Assembly: GCF_001956295.1 (NCBI RefSeq)
Contig: NZ_MRTD01000020.1
Coordinates: forward strand, 62,001-126,000
Origin: Paenibacillus sp. FSL A5-0031
Lineage (GTDB): Bacteria; Bacillota; Bacilli; Paenibacillales; Paenibacillaceae
Length of the DNA: 64,000 nt
Reading direction: 5' to 3'
The translations under genes and the position numbers were made by a program. Position 1 is the stretch's first letter; each line of letters opens with the position of its first letter. Positions 8,020-15,170 of this stretch are shown one piece after another. Under the pieces are notes generated by a model. It was not told where the DNA came from. It saw nothing but the letters and a program-made list of their open reading frames with translations, and ran no database searches.

Positions 8020-9738
8020 TTACTTCTTCAAGAGCTCGGCGACTTCCGCTGTGATCTCATCTCCGCCTTGAGACTTCCAGTCCTTCACGAATTTATCGAA
8101 AGAGTCGATGGACGCTTGACCAAGGATGATTTTCATAACGGTCTCATCCTCCATCTTCTTCAGGTTAGCCCATTTCGTTTCCATCGTTGAGGTTTGGTTA
8201 TAGGTTACGCTAAAGACCTTTTTATCAATTGGAATTGTTGTGAACGGACGATCACCAATCATGATGGAGTACAAGCGCTGGAAGTCTCCGAAGTTAGCTG
8301 TACTGAAGTTGCTGACATTTAGATCGTCGTACGGAGGCTTAATGACGTCTTTTACCTTTTTCGCATCCGCATACATCAGCTTGTACAGGCTGTTCGGCTT
8401 ATTATAATCCTCCGGATTGGTCTCGCCTTTCAGTACTTTCAGAAGCTCGGCATACTCATATTCCGTCTCATTGGCCGCGGCCATAACGTTGCGAAGAGGA
8501 TACCAAGCCACATTAACCGACAAATCAAAGGTCGCTTCATCACGTACAAGCGCATTATTCATGATCATAATAGCTTTGACGACGTCCGGTTTGGCATTTT
8601 TGCTAATCACAGTGTAGGTGCTGCCCGTCGTTTTCATATGCACATTCCATTTGTTATCGTCAGAATAGACAGGATAGGCCTGCCAGTTAGCCGTCGGATC
8701 GTTTTTGAAGGAATCCCCGTTGCCATAGCCGCCATTCCACCATGGGCCGAAGAAAATTCCCGCCTGATTGGCATTAATCGGATCCCCTACGTTGTCACGG
8801 GTACCTACTTCAGGATCAATAAGCCCTTTTTTGTACCAGTCAGCCAGCAAAGCCAACGTTTTTTTCGTATTGTCCGTCGTCGTTCCGTATGTTACCGATC
8901 CGTCGCCATTGTCAAGCCAATAGCCCGGATATGCATCCATCGCGCCAAAAATCGGATCAAATCCTCCCATATTGTTAGAGGAGACGAGGAAGGTAGAATA
9001 AGGGAACGTATTCTTGGAAGGACCGGCAATACCGATCATTTTGTCTCCGCCAAGCTTGCTATCAACAAACGCTTTCGCCGTCTTTTCGACATCGGACACC
9101 GTCTTCGGCACCGGCAGCTGCAGCTTATCAAGCCAGTCCTTGCGAATCCATAAGACATGAACGCCGTCGGTATCCACCGTAATGTTCGGGAGCGAAACCA
9201 TCTTGCCCTTGTAGCTGGCATTTTCCAATGCACGGCCTTCGGTGCTTGCCATGATATCCTTGACCTGTGAAGACTGATATTGCTGGAAGATGTCGGTGAT
9301 ATCATACAACAGTCCCGAGCTCGCCGCTTTGGTCATGAAGGAGCGGTCGTCAACGACCATACCGTCTGGCAGCTTACCCGATGCGATCGTCAAGCTGACC
9401 TTCTGCTTAAAATCGTTGCCAGTGGCCGCGGTCCAATCTACAATCACGTTGATGTTGTACTTTTCCTTAAGGTAACGCGTGTACTGGTTGTTGCTTACAC
9501 TGTCGCCTTCCGGCAGCGTTTTGTCTGTCGGATCCACCACCATGCCGATGTGGACATCAACAGGGTTCGGAAATTTGGAGAAGGCCAGGTCATCTCCCGA
9601 TAGTGCCGGGCTTTCAGTGTTTGAGTCTGGATTTGAAGACGCTTTCAAATTATTTGATGAATTGTTGGAAGAAGAACACGCTGTCAAACTTAGACCAAGT
9701 AATACGACGGAAAGCATCAATGCCATATTCTTTTTCAT
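8020..9738 (-). CDS. Extracellular sugar-binding lipoprotein (LplA/YtcQ-like)
   Basis: 572 residues. Signal peptide MKKNMALMLSVVLLGLSLTAC with lipobox LTAC, then a Ser/Asn-rich linker (SSSNNSSNN) and a large family-1-type solute-binding domain (NVDVHIGMVVD-like start, NQYTRYLKEKYNINVIVDW, FGPWWNGGYGN). The 550-570 aa length is typical of the LplA/YtcQ group that feeds LplB/LplC permeases. Membrane-anchored outside the cell; delivers an unidentified oligosaccharide to the two permeases downstream. Adjacent YesMN-like regulators suggest induction by that sugar. Confidence 0.9.
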   Translation of the reverse strand: MKKNMALMLSVVLLGLSLTACSSSNNSSNNLKASSNPDSNTESPALSGDDLAFSKFPNPVDVHIGMVVDPTDKTLPEGDSVSNNQYTRYLKEKYNINVIVDWTAATGNDFKQKVSLTIASGKLPDGMVVDDRSFMTKAASSGLLYDITDIFQQYQSSQVKDIMASTEGRALENASYKGKMVSLPNITVDTDGVHVLWIRKDWLDKLQLPVPKTVSDVEKTAKAFVDSKLGGDKMIGIAGPSKNTFPYSTFLVSSNNMGGFDPIFGAMDAYPGYWLDNGDGSVTYGTTTDNTKKTLALLADWYKKGLIDPEVGTRDNVGDPINANQAGIFFGPWWNGGYGNGDSFKNDPTANWQAYPVYSDDNKWNVHMKTTGSTYTVISKNAKPDVVKAIMIMNNALVRDEATFDLSVNVAWYPLRNVMAAANETEYEYAELLKVLKGETNPEDYNKPNSLYKLMYADAKKVKDVIKPPYDDLNVSNFSTANFGDFQRLYSIMIGDRPFTTIPIDKKVFSVTYNQTSTMETKWANLKKMEDETVMKIILGQASIDSFDKFVKDWKSQGGDEITAEVAELLKK

Positions 9739-9905
9739 CTAATCCCTCCTCAAAAGAATGGCCAAGCAATTCTTACTTCGTAAGCAACTGCTTAGTTTCT
9801 TGCCTTCTCATTGTACATTGGAAGTTAGGAAAAAAAGTCAGACAGATGTGCCGTGTTTTGCGCCAGATACAAGGCCAAGGTAGATATTTGTTCGATCCGT
9901 TGTAG

Positions 9906-10970
9906 TCATTCCTCCCCCTTGTGGAACTGGGCCCGAAATTCGGAGGGTAAAAGACGGGTCTGTTCATGGAACAGCTGGGAGAAATATTTGGAGTCGTTAT
10001 AGCCTACGGCATGAGCAACCCAGGCGATCGACTGATTGGTTTCGCACAGCAGACGTTCGGCCGCTCTTATTCGCTCTTGTCTTAAGTATTCATTAAACGT
10101 TGAGCCCGTCAGCTTCTTAAAGCATTGACTAAAATAACTTCGGCTCATGTGCACATGATCAGCGACGTCCTCGGCATGCAGTGTATTTGAAGCCTTCTCG
10201 CAAATGAATAATACAGCCTTTAGGATGCTGGTTGTCGTATTGGTAAAATCGGAGGATGAAGCAACCTGCGCATAAACACGTTTCCTGTAATCGCGCATCC
10301 ATTCAACCGCAGACCGGACATCGTCGGCATCAGACTGGAGCTCTGCAGCGAGTAGAATTACGGGCTCAATTTGTGACAGCACACGCATAAATAACCCTTC
10401 CAGACGGCGAAAAGAAACCTTAGCTTCTATAGTCTGTTTACATAAACGCTGAAAAACCGATTCATTATAAAGCCAGTAGTGTGAGCGCCACTCCTGCTCC
10501 AGCCTGCACCACTCTTCTTCCTCCAGGTTTTGCTCAGGGCTATGCATAGACGCTGGTTGCGCAGGAGTCTTAGCAGAAAGAGGTATCATTTCTCCTGTCA
10601 TTTTCTGCTGGATTCGTTTCAATATTTGCTCATCATCCTCTGATTCCAGGCGTACCTTGGAAATATAATCGAGCACACCCATGCGATAAGCCGTTTGCAC
10701 AATCTCAAACTCTTCGTGAAAAGATAAAATAACAGAACGCAGATCCGGAAATCTTTGCCGAGTGACTTGAAGCAGCTCCATACCTGACATGACAGGCATC
10801 GAGAGATCTACGAATATGAGGTCCACCTCATAACTTTCCATAAACTCCAGCGCCTTCGCGCCGTTCGCCGCTTCTCCAACAACAACCATATCGTGATTGG
10901 ACCAAGGCATAATCGAAATCAAACCTTTGCGCGCTAGCTTGTCATCGTCAACAATTAATACACGAATCAA
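9906..10970 (-). CDS. Response regulator with AraC-type DNA-binding domain (YesN-like)
   Basis: 354 residues. Receiver domain 1-120 with acidic pair DDD near residue 8, phospho-acceptor Asp55 (LIFVDLSMPVMSG) and the conserved Lys in ISKVRLE. C-terminal AraC HTH about 255-350 (HAEDVADHVHMSRSYFSQCFKKLTGSTFNEYLRQERI, second HTH SIAWVAHAVGYNDSKYFSQLF). It overlaps the kinase gene by 4 nt (ATGA), so the two are coupled. By position it is expected to activate the ABC transporter genes 170 bp downstream. Confidence 0.9.
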   Translation of the reverse strand: MIRVLIVDDDKLARKGLISIMPWSNHDMVVVGEAANGAKALEFMESYEVDLIFVDLSMPVMSGMELLQVTRQRFPDLRSVILSFHEEFEIVQTAYRMGVLDYISKVRLESEDDEQILKRIQQKMTGEMIPLSAKTPAQPASMHSPEQNLEEEEWCRLEQEWRSHYWLYNESVFQRLCKQTIEAKVSFRRLEGLFMRVLSQIEPVILLAAELQSDADDVRSAVEWMRDYRKRVYAQVASSSDFTNTTTSILKAVLFICEKASNTLHAEDVADHVHMSRSYFSQCFKKLTGSTFNEYLRQERIRAAERLLCETNQSIAWVAHAVGYNDSKYFSQLFHEQTRLLPSEFRAQFHKGEE

Positions 10971-12757
10971 ATCGCTCTCTCCTTTCTATGATGGAGAAAA
11001 GGAAGGGTTAAAGTAACCGTTGTGCCTTGATTTGGAGTGCTTTCTATACTCATACGAGCTTTATAGCCATAAGATGATTCCAGCATAGACCTGACATAAC
11101 GAAGTCCAATTCCCCAACCCGTCTGCTGCTGATCCGGCGTGTCGCGCTGCAGCAAAGCAAGCGTCTCAAGACTGAGCCCTTTGCCATCATCACGGATTAT
11201 AATGCGCACCATCTGCGCCTTTTCATCAGCCGATATGTTGATCTCCAGCTTGCCGTTATCGTCAAGGCCATGACAGACGGCATTTTCCACAATGGGCTGT
11301 AGAATGAACCTCGCGACAGGACTATCGAGATAAACCCCTTCCGCAATATCCAGCTTCACTTCAAAATCATGCCTCATCTGCTGCAGTTCCAGATAGGTTC
11401 GCATGACCTCTATTTCCGATCTGAAGGTAGCCGTATCCTCTGATTTACCCAAGTTATAGTTCAGCAAAAAAATTAACGAGGAAACGAACTTCTCAATCTC
11501 CGCCTGCTTATGCATAACCGCCAGCCACCGTACCGAATTGAGCGTATTCATCAGAAAATGCGGGTTGATTTGGTAGGCTAGCTTCTCTATCTCCAGCTGA
11601 TGACGGCGCTTTTCCTTTTGCTCCACGTCCATAATCAGCTGCTGAATTTGTCGCTTCATAATATTGAATTGATCGAGTAGCCGATCGAATTCATCGATCC
11701 CCGTATGATATTGGCTGGTACCCATATATCCCTTGCCAAACGTCCTCATTTCCTTCTCGATTAGTCGAAATGGCTTGTTAATGATCCTCCGCAATAATAG
11801 TGTGAGCATAAACATCATTAGAAGAGCAATGGCGAGAATCCAGTACATATGATTTTTCCACGTGTAGAGCTCGTGATTGTAAAAGGAGACGGGAAGCAGC
11901 AGCGTGATGCCGTAGCCGTAATCACCTGTCATTCGGTTCCATACATAACCGCCCGTCACACCCGATTGCCCGCTTAGACTGAGACGCTCGCCAGCACTAA
12001 AAGCAGTTGAATTGCTGCTATAAGTCACCAAGCCCGCCGGATCGGTGAAAACAAGCATATAGGGCATACTCAAGCTTTCTGTAAGCGAGTTCATAACGGT
12101 GGAGATATCCGACTTTGCTTCAACATAAACAACTAATTTTGTTCCGTCTGAAAATTCAACCTCCCTTGTCACCGACATAACCAGATCATCGCTGAATCGG
12201 CATAGGGATTTATGCGGGGACTGGTATTTCAGCTCACCAGTACCGGCGACACTCGGCAAAGATTGCAGCGTAAAGTCACCGCGCAGCGGCAAATTTGAAT
12301 AAGAAGCATTTCCGCTTGCGGGATTATAATACATCACCAGCTCCATAGCCGGATTCGAAAAAGTAATTAATCCAATGTTGTAGGCGATATCGCGTGAAAG
12401 AAGGCGCTGACTATACGTGTCCGCGGTGGAGATATACGTCTCCATCAGGTTGCCAACTGTACCTTCCGGTGTCATCTGCTGTGTAACCTGAAGCAAGTTA
12501 CTGTACATTTGATTCAACTTTGTCGTTTGCTGGTATAGATCAAAAGCCATAGAGGTCTTGATTTTATCGCGCTGCATCGTGTAGATCGCATTATAGGAAA
12601 CAGACGCCATTAAGATGGCATATCCTACAAATCCAACGGTCAGAAACACCATGATTCGTTTGCGAAGAGAGGTGAAAACAAACCGATTACGCAGCATAGA
12701 CACGAAGCTTATTTTCCTACTTGTAGACTTCATAGAGCGATTACCGTCCACCTCCAT
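10967..12757 (-). CDS. Sensor histidine kinase (YesM-like)
   Basis: Transmembrane helix near the N-terminus (IMVFLTVGFVGYAILMASVS), extracellular dCache-like sensor, second helix (WILAIALLMMFMLTLLL), HAMP, His_kinase domain with NPHFLMNTLNSVRWLAV (phospho-His) and an HATPase with RDDGKGLS and GWGIGLRYV. The open frame continues upstream to 12928, but that extra stretch translates the hairpin repeat and terminator, so it is not coding. Candidate starts are ATG 12757, GTG 12751 (GAGG 8 nt upstream, best spacing) and ATG 12733; product about 588-596 aa. Pairs with the downstream YesN-like regulator. Confidence 0.88.
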   Translation of the reverse strand: MEVDGNRSMKSTSRKISFVSMLRNRFVFTSLRKRIMVFLTVGFVGYAILMASVSYNAIYTMQRDKIKTSMAFDLYQQTTKLNQMYSNLLQVTQQMTPEGTVGNLMETYISTADTYSQRLLSRDIAYNIGLITFSNPAMELVMYYNPASGNASYSNLPLRGDFTLQSLPSVAGTGELKYQSPHKSLCRFSDDLVMSVTREVEFSDGTKLVVYVEAKSDISTVMNSLTESLSMPYMLVFTDPAGLVTYSSNSTAFSAGERLSLSGQSGVTGGYVWNRMTGDYGYGITLLLPVSFYNHELYTWKNHMYWILAIALLMMFMLTLLLRRIINKPFRLIEKEMRTFGKGYMGTSQYHTGIDEFDRLLDQFNIMKRQIQQLIMDVEQKEKRRHQLEIEKLAYQINPHFLMNTLNSVRWLAVMHKQAEIEKFVSSLIFLLNYNLGKSEDTATFRSEIEVMRTYLELQQMRHDFEVKLDIAEGVYLDSPVARFILQPIVENAVCHGLDDNGKLEINISADEKAQMVRIIIRDDGKGLSLETLALLQRDTPDQQQTGWGIGLRYVRSMLESSYGYKARMSIESTPNQGTTVTLTLPFLHHRKERAI

Positions 12758-12861
12758 CACCTCACAACAAGTATGAATCAATATTCGCTGTTTTACAGGT
12801 TTATCCTTCCTTGTAGGGAGAGCGCTGTGTTGCACAGACACATAACGATCTGAGAAAAAGC

Positions 12862-12894
12862 AAAAACCCACAACCTGTTGCGATTGTGGGTTTA
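12862..12894 (-). terminator. Terminator of the amidohydrolase gene
   Basis: Minus strand AAACCCACAATCG ... TTGTGGGTTTTTG; a 9-bp stem followed by T-rich sequence. It ends transcription from 12958 before the kinase gene. Confidence 0.75.
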
Positions 12895-12936
12895 CATGGG
12901 GAGGTGAACCGTGGTTATACAAAACCACAATTCGCC
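12895..12936 (-). repeat. Hairpin repeat copy B
   Basis: GGCGAA/TTCACC outer arms and GTGGTT/AACCAC inner arms at 12903-12936 (minus strand), followed by TCCCCATG and the terminator. Same layout as copies A and C, with changed stem bases but a preserved structure. Confidence 0.65.
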
Positions 12937-12957
12937 GACGTAATCTCTACAATATGC

Positions 12958-14178
12958 CTACAACGATCCACTCACAAGCCGCCCTTGGTACCATACCGCT
13001 TGACGCGCCGCTCTTCGCGCTATCGCTTCAGCCGTGCAGCTTGCGTGCAACAGTACAAAGCTTGCGTCGTCCCCGATCTTAGGCCACACCTGCTGACCAT
13101 TTGAATCAAGTGGCGTTATCCCCCCAGTAATGAAACTGATAGCTTGGGATAGTGATAATTCATCGTTATATCCATACAATTCTGCGAACCGACCTGCTTT
13201 ATCTAATTGATCTCCATTTCCGAAGGGAGACCAGTGATCTGTAAGGCTATCCGTTGCCAATTTTACCGCTACTCCATTTTTAGTTAACATCGGGAGCGGC
13301 ATCGTCATCTTGCCAATCGGAACCGTTGAAGCAACGGACATGCCAAGCAATCCCATCCGTTTAGCAACTTCCTCCGCCTCTTGTGGCTGCGCGCTTGCAA
13401 ACCAGAATGCATGACTAACCGTTACTTTTCCTTGCAAACCAGCCTCTTCGGTCAGATCAACTAACCGCATCAGAGCTTGCTTGCCCGCTTCGTTTCTATC
13501 ATGTAAGTGAATATCGATACCGGCATTATTCAAAACCGCTAGTTCTACGATGGTCTGCAGTGACTTCTCTATATCTCCATCCACTGAGAATGGATCTACT
13601 CCGCCAACATGAGTTGCCCCCTCTGCCAAAGATTGCTTTACGAGTTGAACAGAATCCGATAGCAGAAGCCCATGCTGAGGGAAAGCGACAATTTCCGATG
13701 AAATTTTACCTGAGAATGTATCTAGCGCCTGCTTAGTCGCCTCTAACCGTTGCAATCCACTGGTAGGCTCAATATTACAATGGGTACGAACATGAGTAGC
13801 GCCATATCCCTGTATAAGAGTTAAGATGCTTTCGGCTTGTTGTCTTGCCATTGGAAGGAGCTTAGGCAATAATACTTTCTCTTCCTCAATTCTCTCGAAG
13901 ATGCTCGATACAGGCTTTACCGCTTTCCACGGTCCATTGAAATACGTTTTATCCAAATGAATATGAGCCTCTTCGAACGAAGGCAGAATCAATAACTCTT
14001 TACAATCATATTTAACAGCACCACTTTGAATATCAAGTTCTTTCCCTATAATTTCAGCAATAATACCCTTCTCAATTCGTATATGGCAAATTTTCGTTTT
14101 CGTACCAGAGACCTGTCCATCTTCCATATCATAACCCTGTTCTAATCTTACATTCGTCAACCAATATGAAGCATTCAA
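12958..14178 (-). CDS. Amidohydrolase family protein (cytosine deaminase / AtzC-like)
   Basis: 406 residues of the metal-dependent amidohydrolase superfamily: N-terminal beta-sandwich, metal motif EEAHIHLDK (H-x-H), THVRTHCNIEP, IDIHLHDRNEAGKQAL (metal His), VSHAFWFA (His) and metal Asp in ATDSLTDHWSPFGNGDQLDKAGRFAEL. The HLDK and SPFGNGD patterns place it with cytosine deaminases and N-isopropylammelide amidohydrolases, which hydrolyse amino groups of pyrimidine- or triazine-like rings. The exact substrate cannot be read. No codB-type permease is adjacent. Monocistronic. Confidence 0.8.
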   Translation of the reverse strand: MNASYWLTNVRLEQGYDMEDGQVSGTKTKICHIRIEKGIIAEIIGKELDIQSGAVKYDCKELLILPSFEEAHIHLDKTYFNGPWKAVKPVSSIFERIEEEKVLLPKLLPMARQQAESILTLIQGYGATHVRTHCNIEPTSGLQRLEATKQALDTFSGKISSEIVAFPQHGLLLSDSVQLVKQSLAEGATHVGGVDPFSVDGDIEKSLQTIVELAVLNNAGIDIHLHDRNEAGKQALMRLVDLTEEAGLQGKVTVSHAFWFASAQPQEAEEVAKRMGLLGMSVASTVPIGKMTMPLPMLTKNGVAVKLATDSLTDHWSPFGNGDQLDKAGRFAELYGYNDELSLSQAISFITGGITPLDSNGQQVWPKIGDDASFVLLHASCTAEAIARRAARQAVWYQGRLVSGSL

Positions 14179-14433
14179 CCGATCATCTCCTGTCTTTACC
14201 CCTATTATATTCGCGTCCTCTTTATTCCCAATCTACCTCTATGGTATAACTAACCACTATTTTACGATAATTTCAATAGCGTTATCATCCCCGCTTAGCT
14301 TGCAATTGAAACTCCAATACATATATTATGACCGCATCGCATTAGTGAATAGGGAGAAAGAATTTGCAGTAATGTATTGCGAAGCTCATATCAAAATTAA
14401 CAAAATACAGCTGCGATGTTTTATTTATGTATG

Positions 14434-14466
14434 TAAAAAAACGCCATCCTCATGCGGATGGCGTTA
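14434..14466 (-). terminator. Terminator-like hairpin
   Basis: Minus strand CGCCATCC/GGATGGCG stem followed by TTTTTTTAC. It directly follows the ssrA-like scar at 14471, as the true ssrA terminator follows ssrA. Confidence 0.7.
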
Positions 14467-14470
14467 ATGA

Positions 14471-14500
14471 TGGCGGAGGCGAGGGGAATGCATACCTCTT
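14471..14500 (-). repeat. ssrA 3'-end-like repeat R3
   Basis: TGGCGGAGGCGAGGGGA matches the last bases of ssrA (TGGTGGAGGCGAGGGGA on the plus strand) at 16 of 17 positions; the following ATACCTCT is shared with the copy at 23124. Probable integration scar or a member of the terminator repeat family. Confidence 0.55.
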
Positions 14501-14529
14501 ATATTCAATTTAACCCAAACGACTGAGTG

Positions 14530-14562
14530 AAAAAAAAGGCTCTACCTTAAATGGTGGAGCCC
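14530..14562 (-). terminator. Terminator of the TM2 gene
   Basis: Minus strand GGCTCCACC/GGTAGAGCC stem followed by TTTTTTTT. Confidence 0.85.
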
Positions 14563-14585
14563 TCTAGTTTTGTTATGTAATTAAA

Positions 14586-14798
14586 TTATGCCGAGATTCT
14601 TCTGCCTTCACTATCCGTAAACTTTCCTACAATAATCGTAATTAGGTCAATCAGCAACCAAATTCCCAATCCACCTAAAGTAATAATTTGTAAGATAGCT
14701 GTGCCAATTTTCCCGACATAAAACCGGTGGATGGAAAACCCTCCCAAGAAAAAACAAAATAGTAATGCAGCTACAAATGATTTAGGACTCTTATCCAT
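14586..14798 (-). CDS. TM2 domain membrane protein
   Basis: 70 residues. TM2 pattern: KSFVAALLFCFFLGGFSIHRFYVGKIGTAILQIITLGGLGIWLLIDLITI, two transmembrane helices with the conserved HRFYVGK turn and a W-x-L-I-D motif. Function of small bacterial TM2 proteins is unknown. An ATG at 14813 is also in frame, but GGAGG overlaps it and lies 8 nt before the ATG at 14798, so the latter is the start. TATAAT precedes the gene on the minus strand. Confidence 0.85.
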   Translation of the reverse strand: MDKSPKSFVAALLFCFFLGGFSIHRFYVGKIGTAILQIITLGGLGIWLLIDLITIIVGKFTDSEGRRISA

Positions 14799-15170
14799 GA
14801 TACATTCCTCCATATTATTATATAATACCCTCCTATTCTATCGACAGAAAACCCATCAAATGTTAATTTTTCTAGTTGATGAGGTTTCTATAAATTTTAG
14901 GGGCCCTTTGATGCGTTCACTAGCCAAAAGAATTGCGCAAAGTGATTTAATTGATGTAAATAGGATTGGATCTGCAGCTATGGAAAGCCAATGAAAAAGT
15001 GGATAATTTTCCGTGAAGATAAAGCAATTCTGTACCCTTCTTTCAGTCACTAACTTAACGAGGCCGGTGTCGTGTTAAACTAACTCAACATAAAAAGAGC
15101 TGTCGAGACTTTCTCGACAGCTTGAGCCTGCCATATGGCAGGCTTTTTGTATGAAAGCACTATGCGTTAA
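14799..15170. other. Gene-free interval
   Basis: Promoter region of the TM2 gene on one side and the double terminator of the SLH gene on the other; the AT-rich middle shows no gene. Confidence 0.5.
15092..15149. terminator. Double hairpin terminator
   Basis: Two adjacent stems: AGCTGTCGAG/CTCGACAGCT (T-run on the minus side, ends the SLH gene) and AGCCTGCC/GGCAGGCT followed by TTTTTG on the plus side. Works in both directions. Confidence 0.8.

Larger units (their letters stand above)
14179..14585. other. Intergenic region with two terminators and an ssrA-like scar
   Basis: Holds a minus-strand hairpin at 14434-14466, a 17-bp ssrA 3'-end match at 14471 and the TM2 gene terminator at 14530-14562. 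No gene was recognised in the remaining AT-rich sequence. Confidence 0.5.

Noticed and set aside
8638..9153. 171-aa plus-strand frame
   Set aside because: Antisense to the solute-binding protein gene.
12758..12928. Extra N-terminus of the YesM-like kinase
   Set aside because: It translates hairpin repeat B and a terminator, and the membrane helix starts after 12733.
14471..14500. tRNA gene 3' end
   Set aside because: T-arm-like bases and terminator are present, but no anticodon arm or 5' half; it matches the ssrA end instead.
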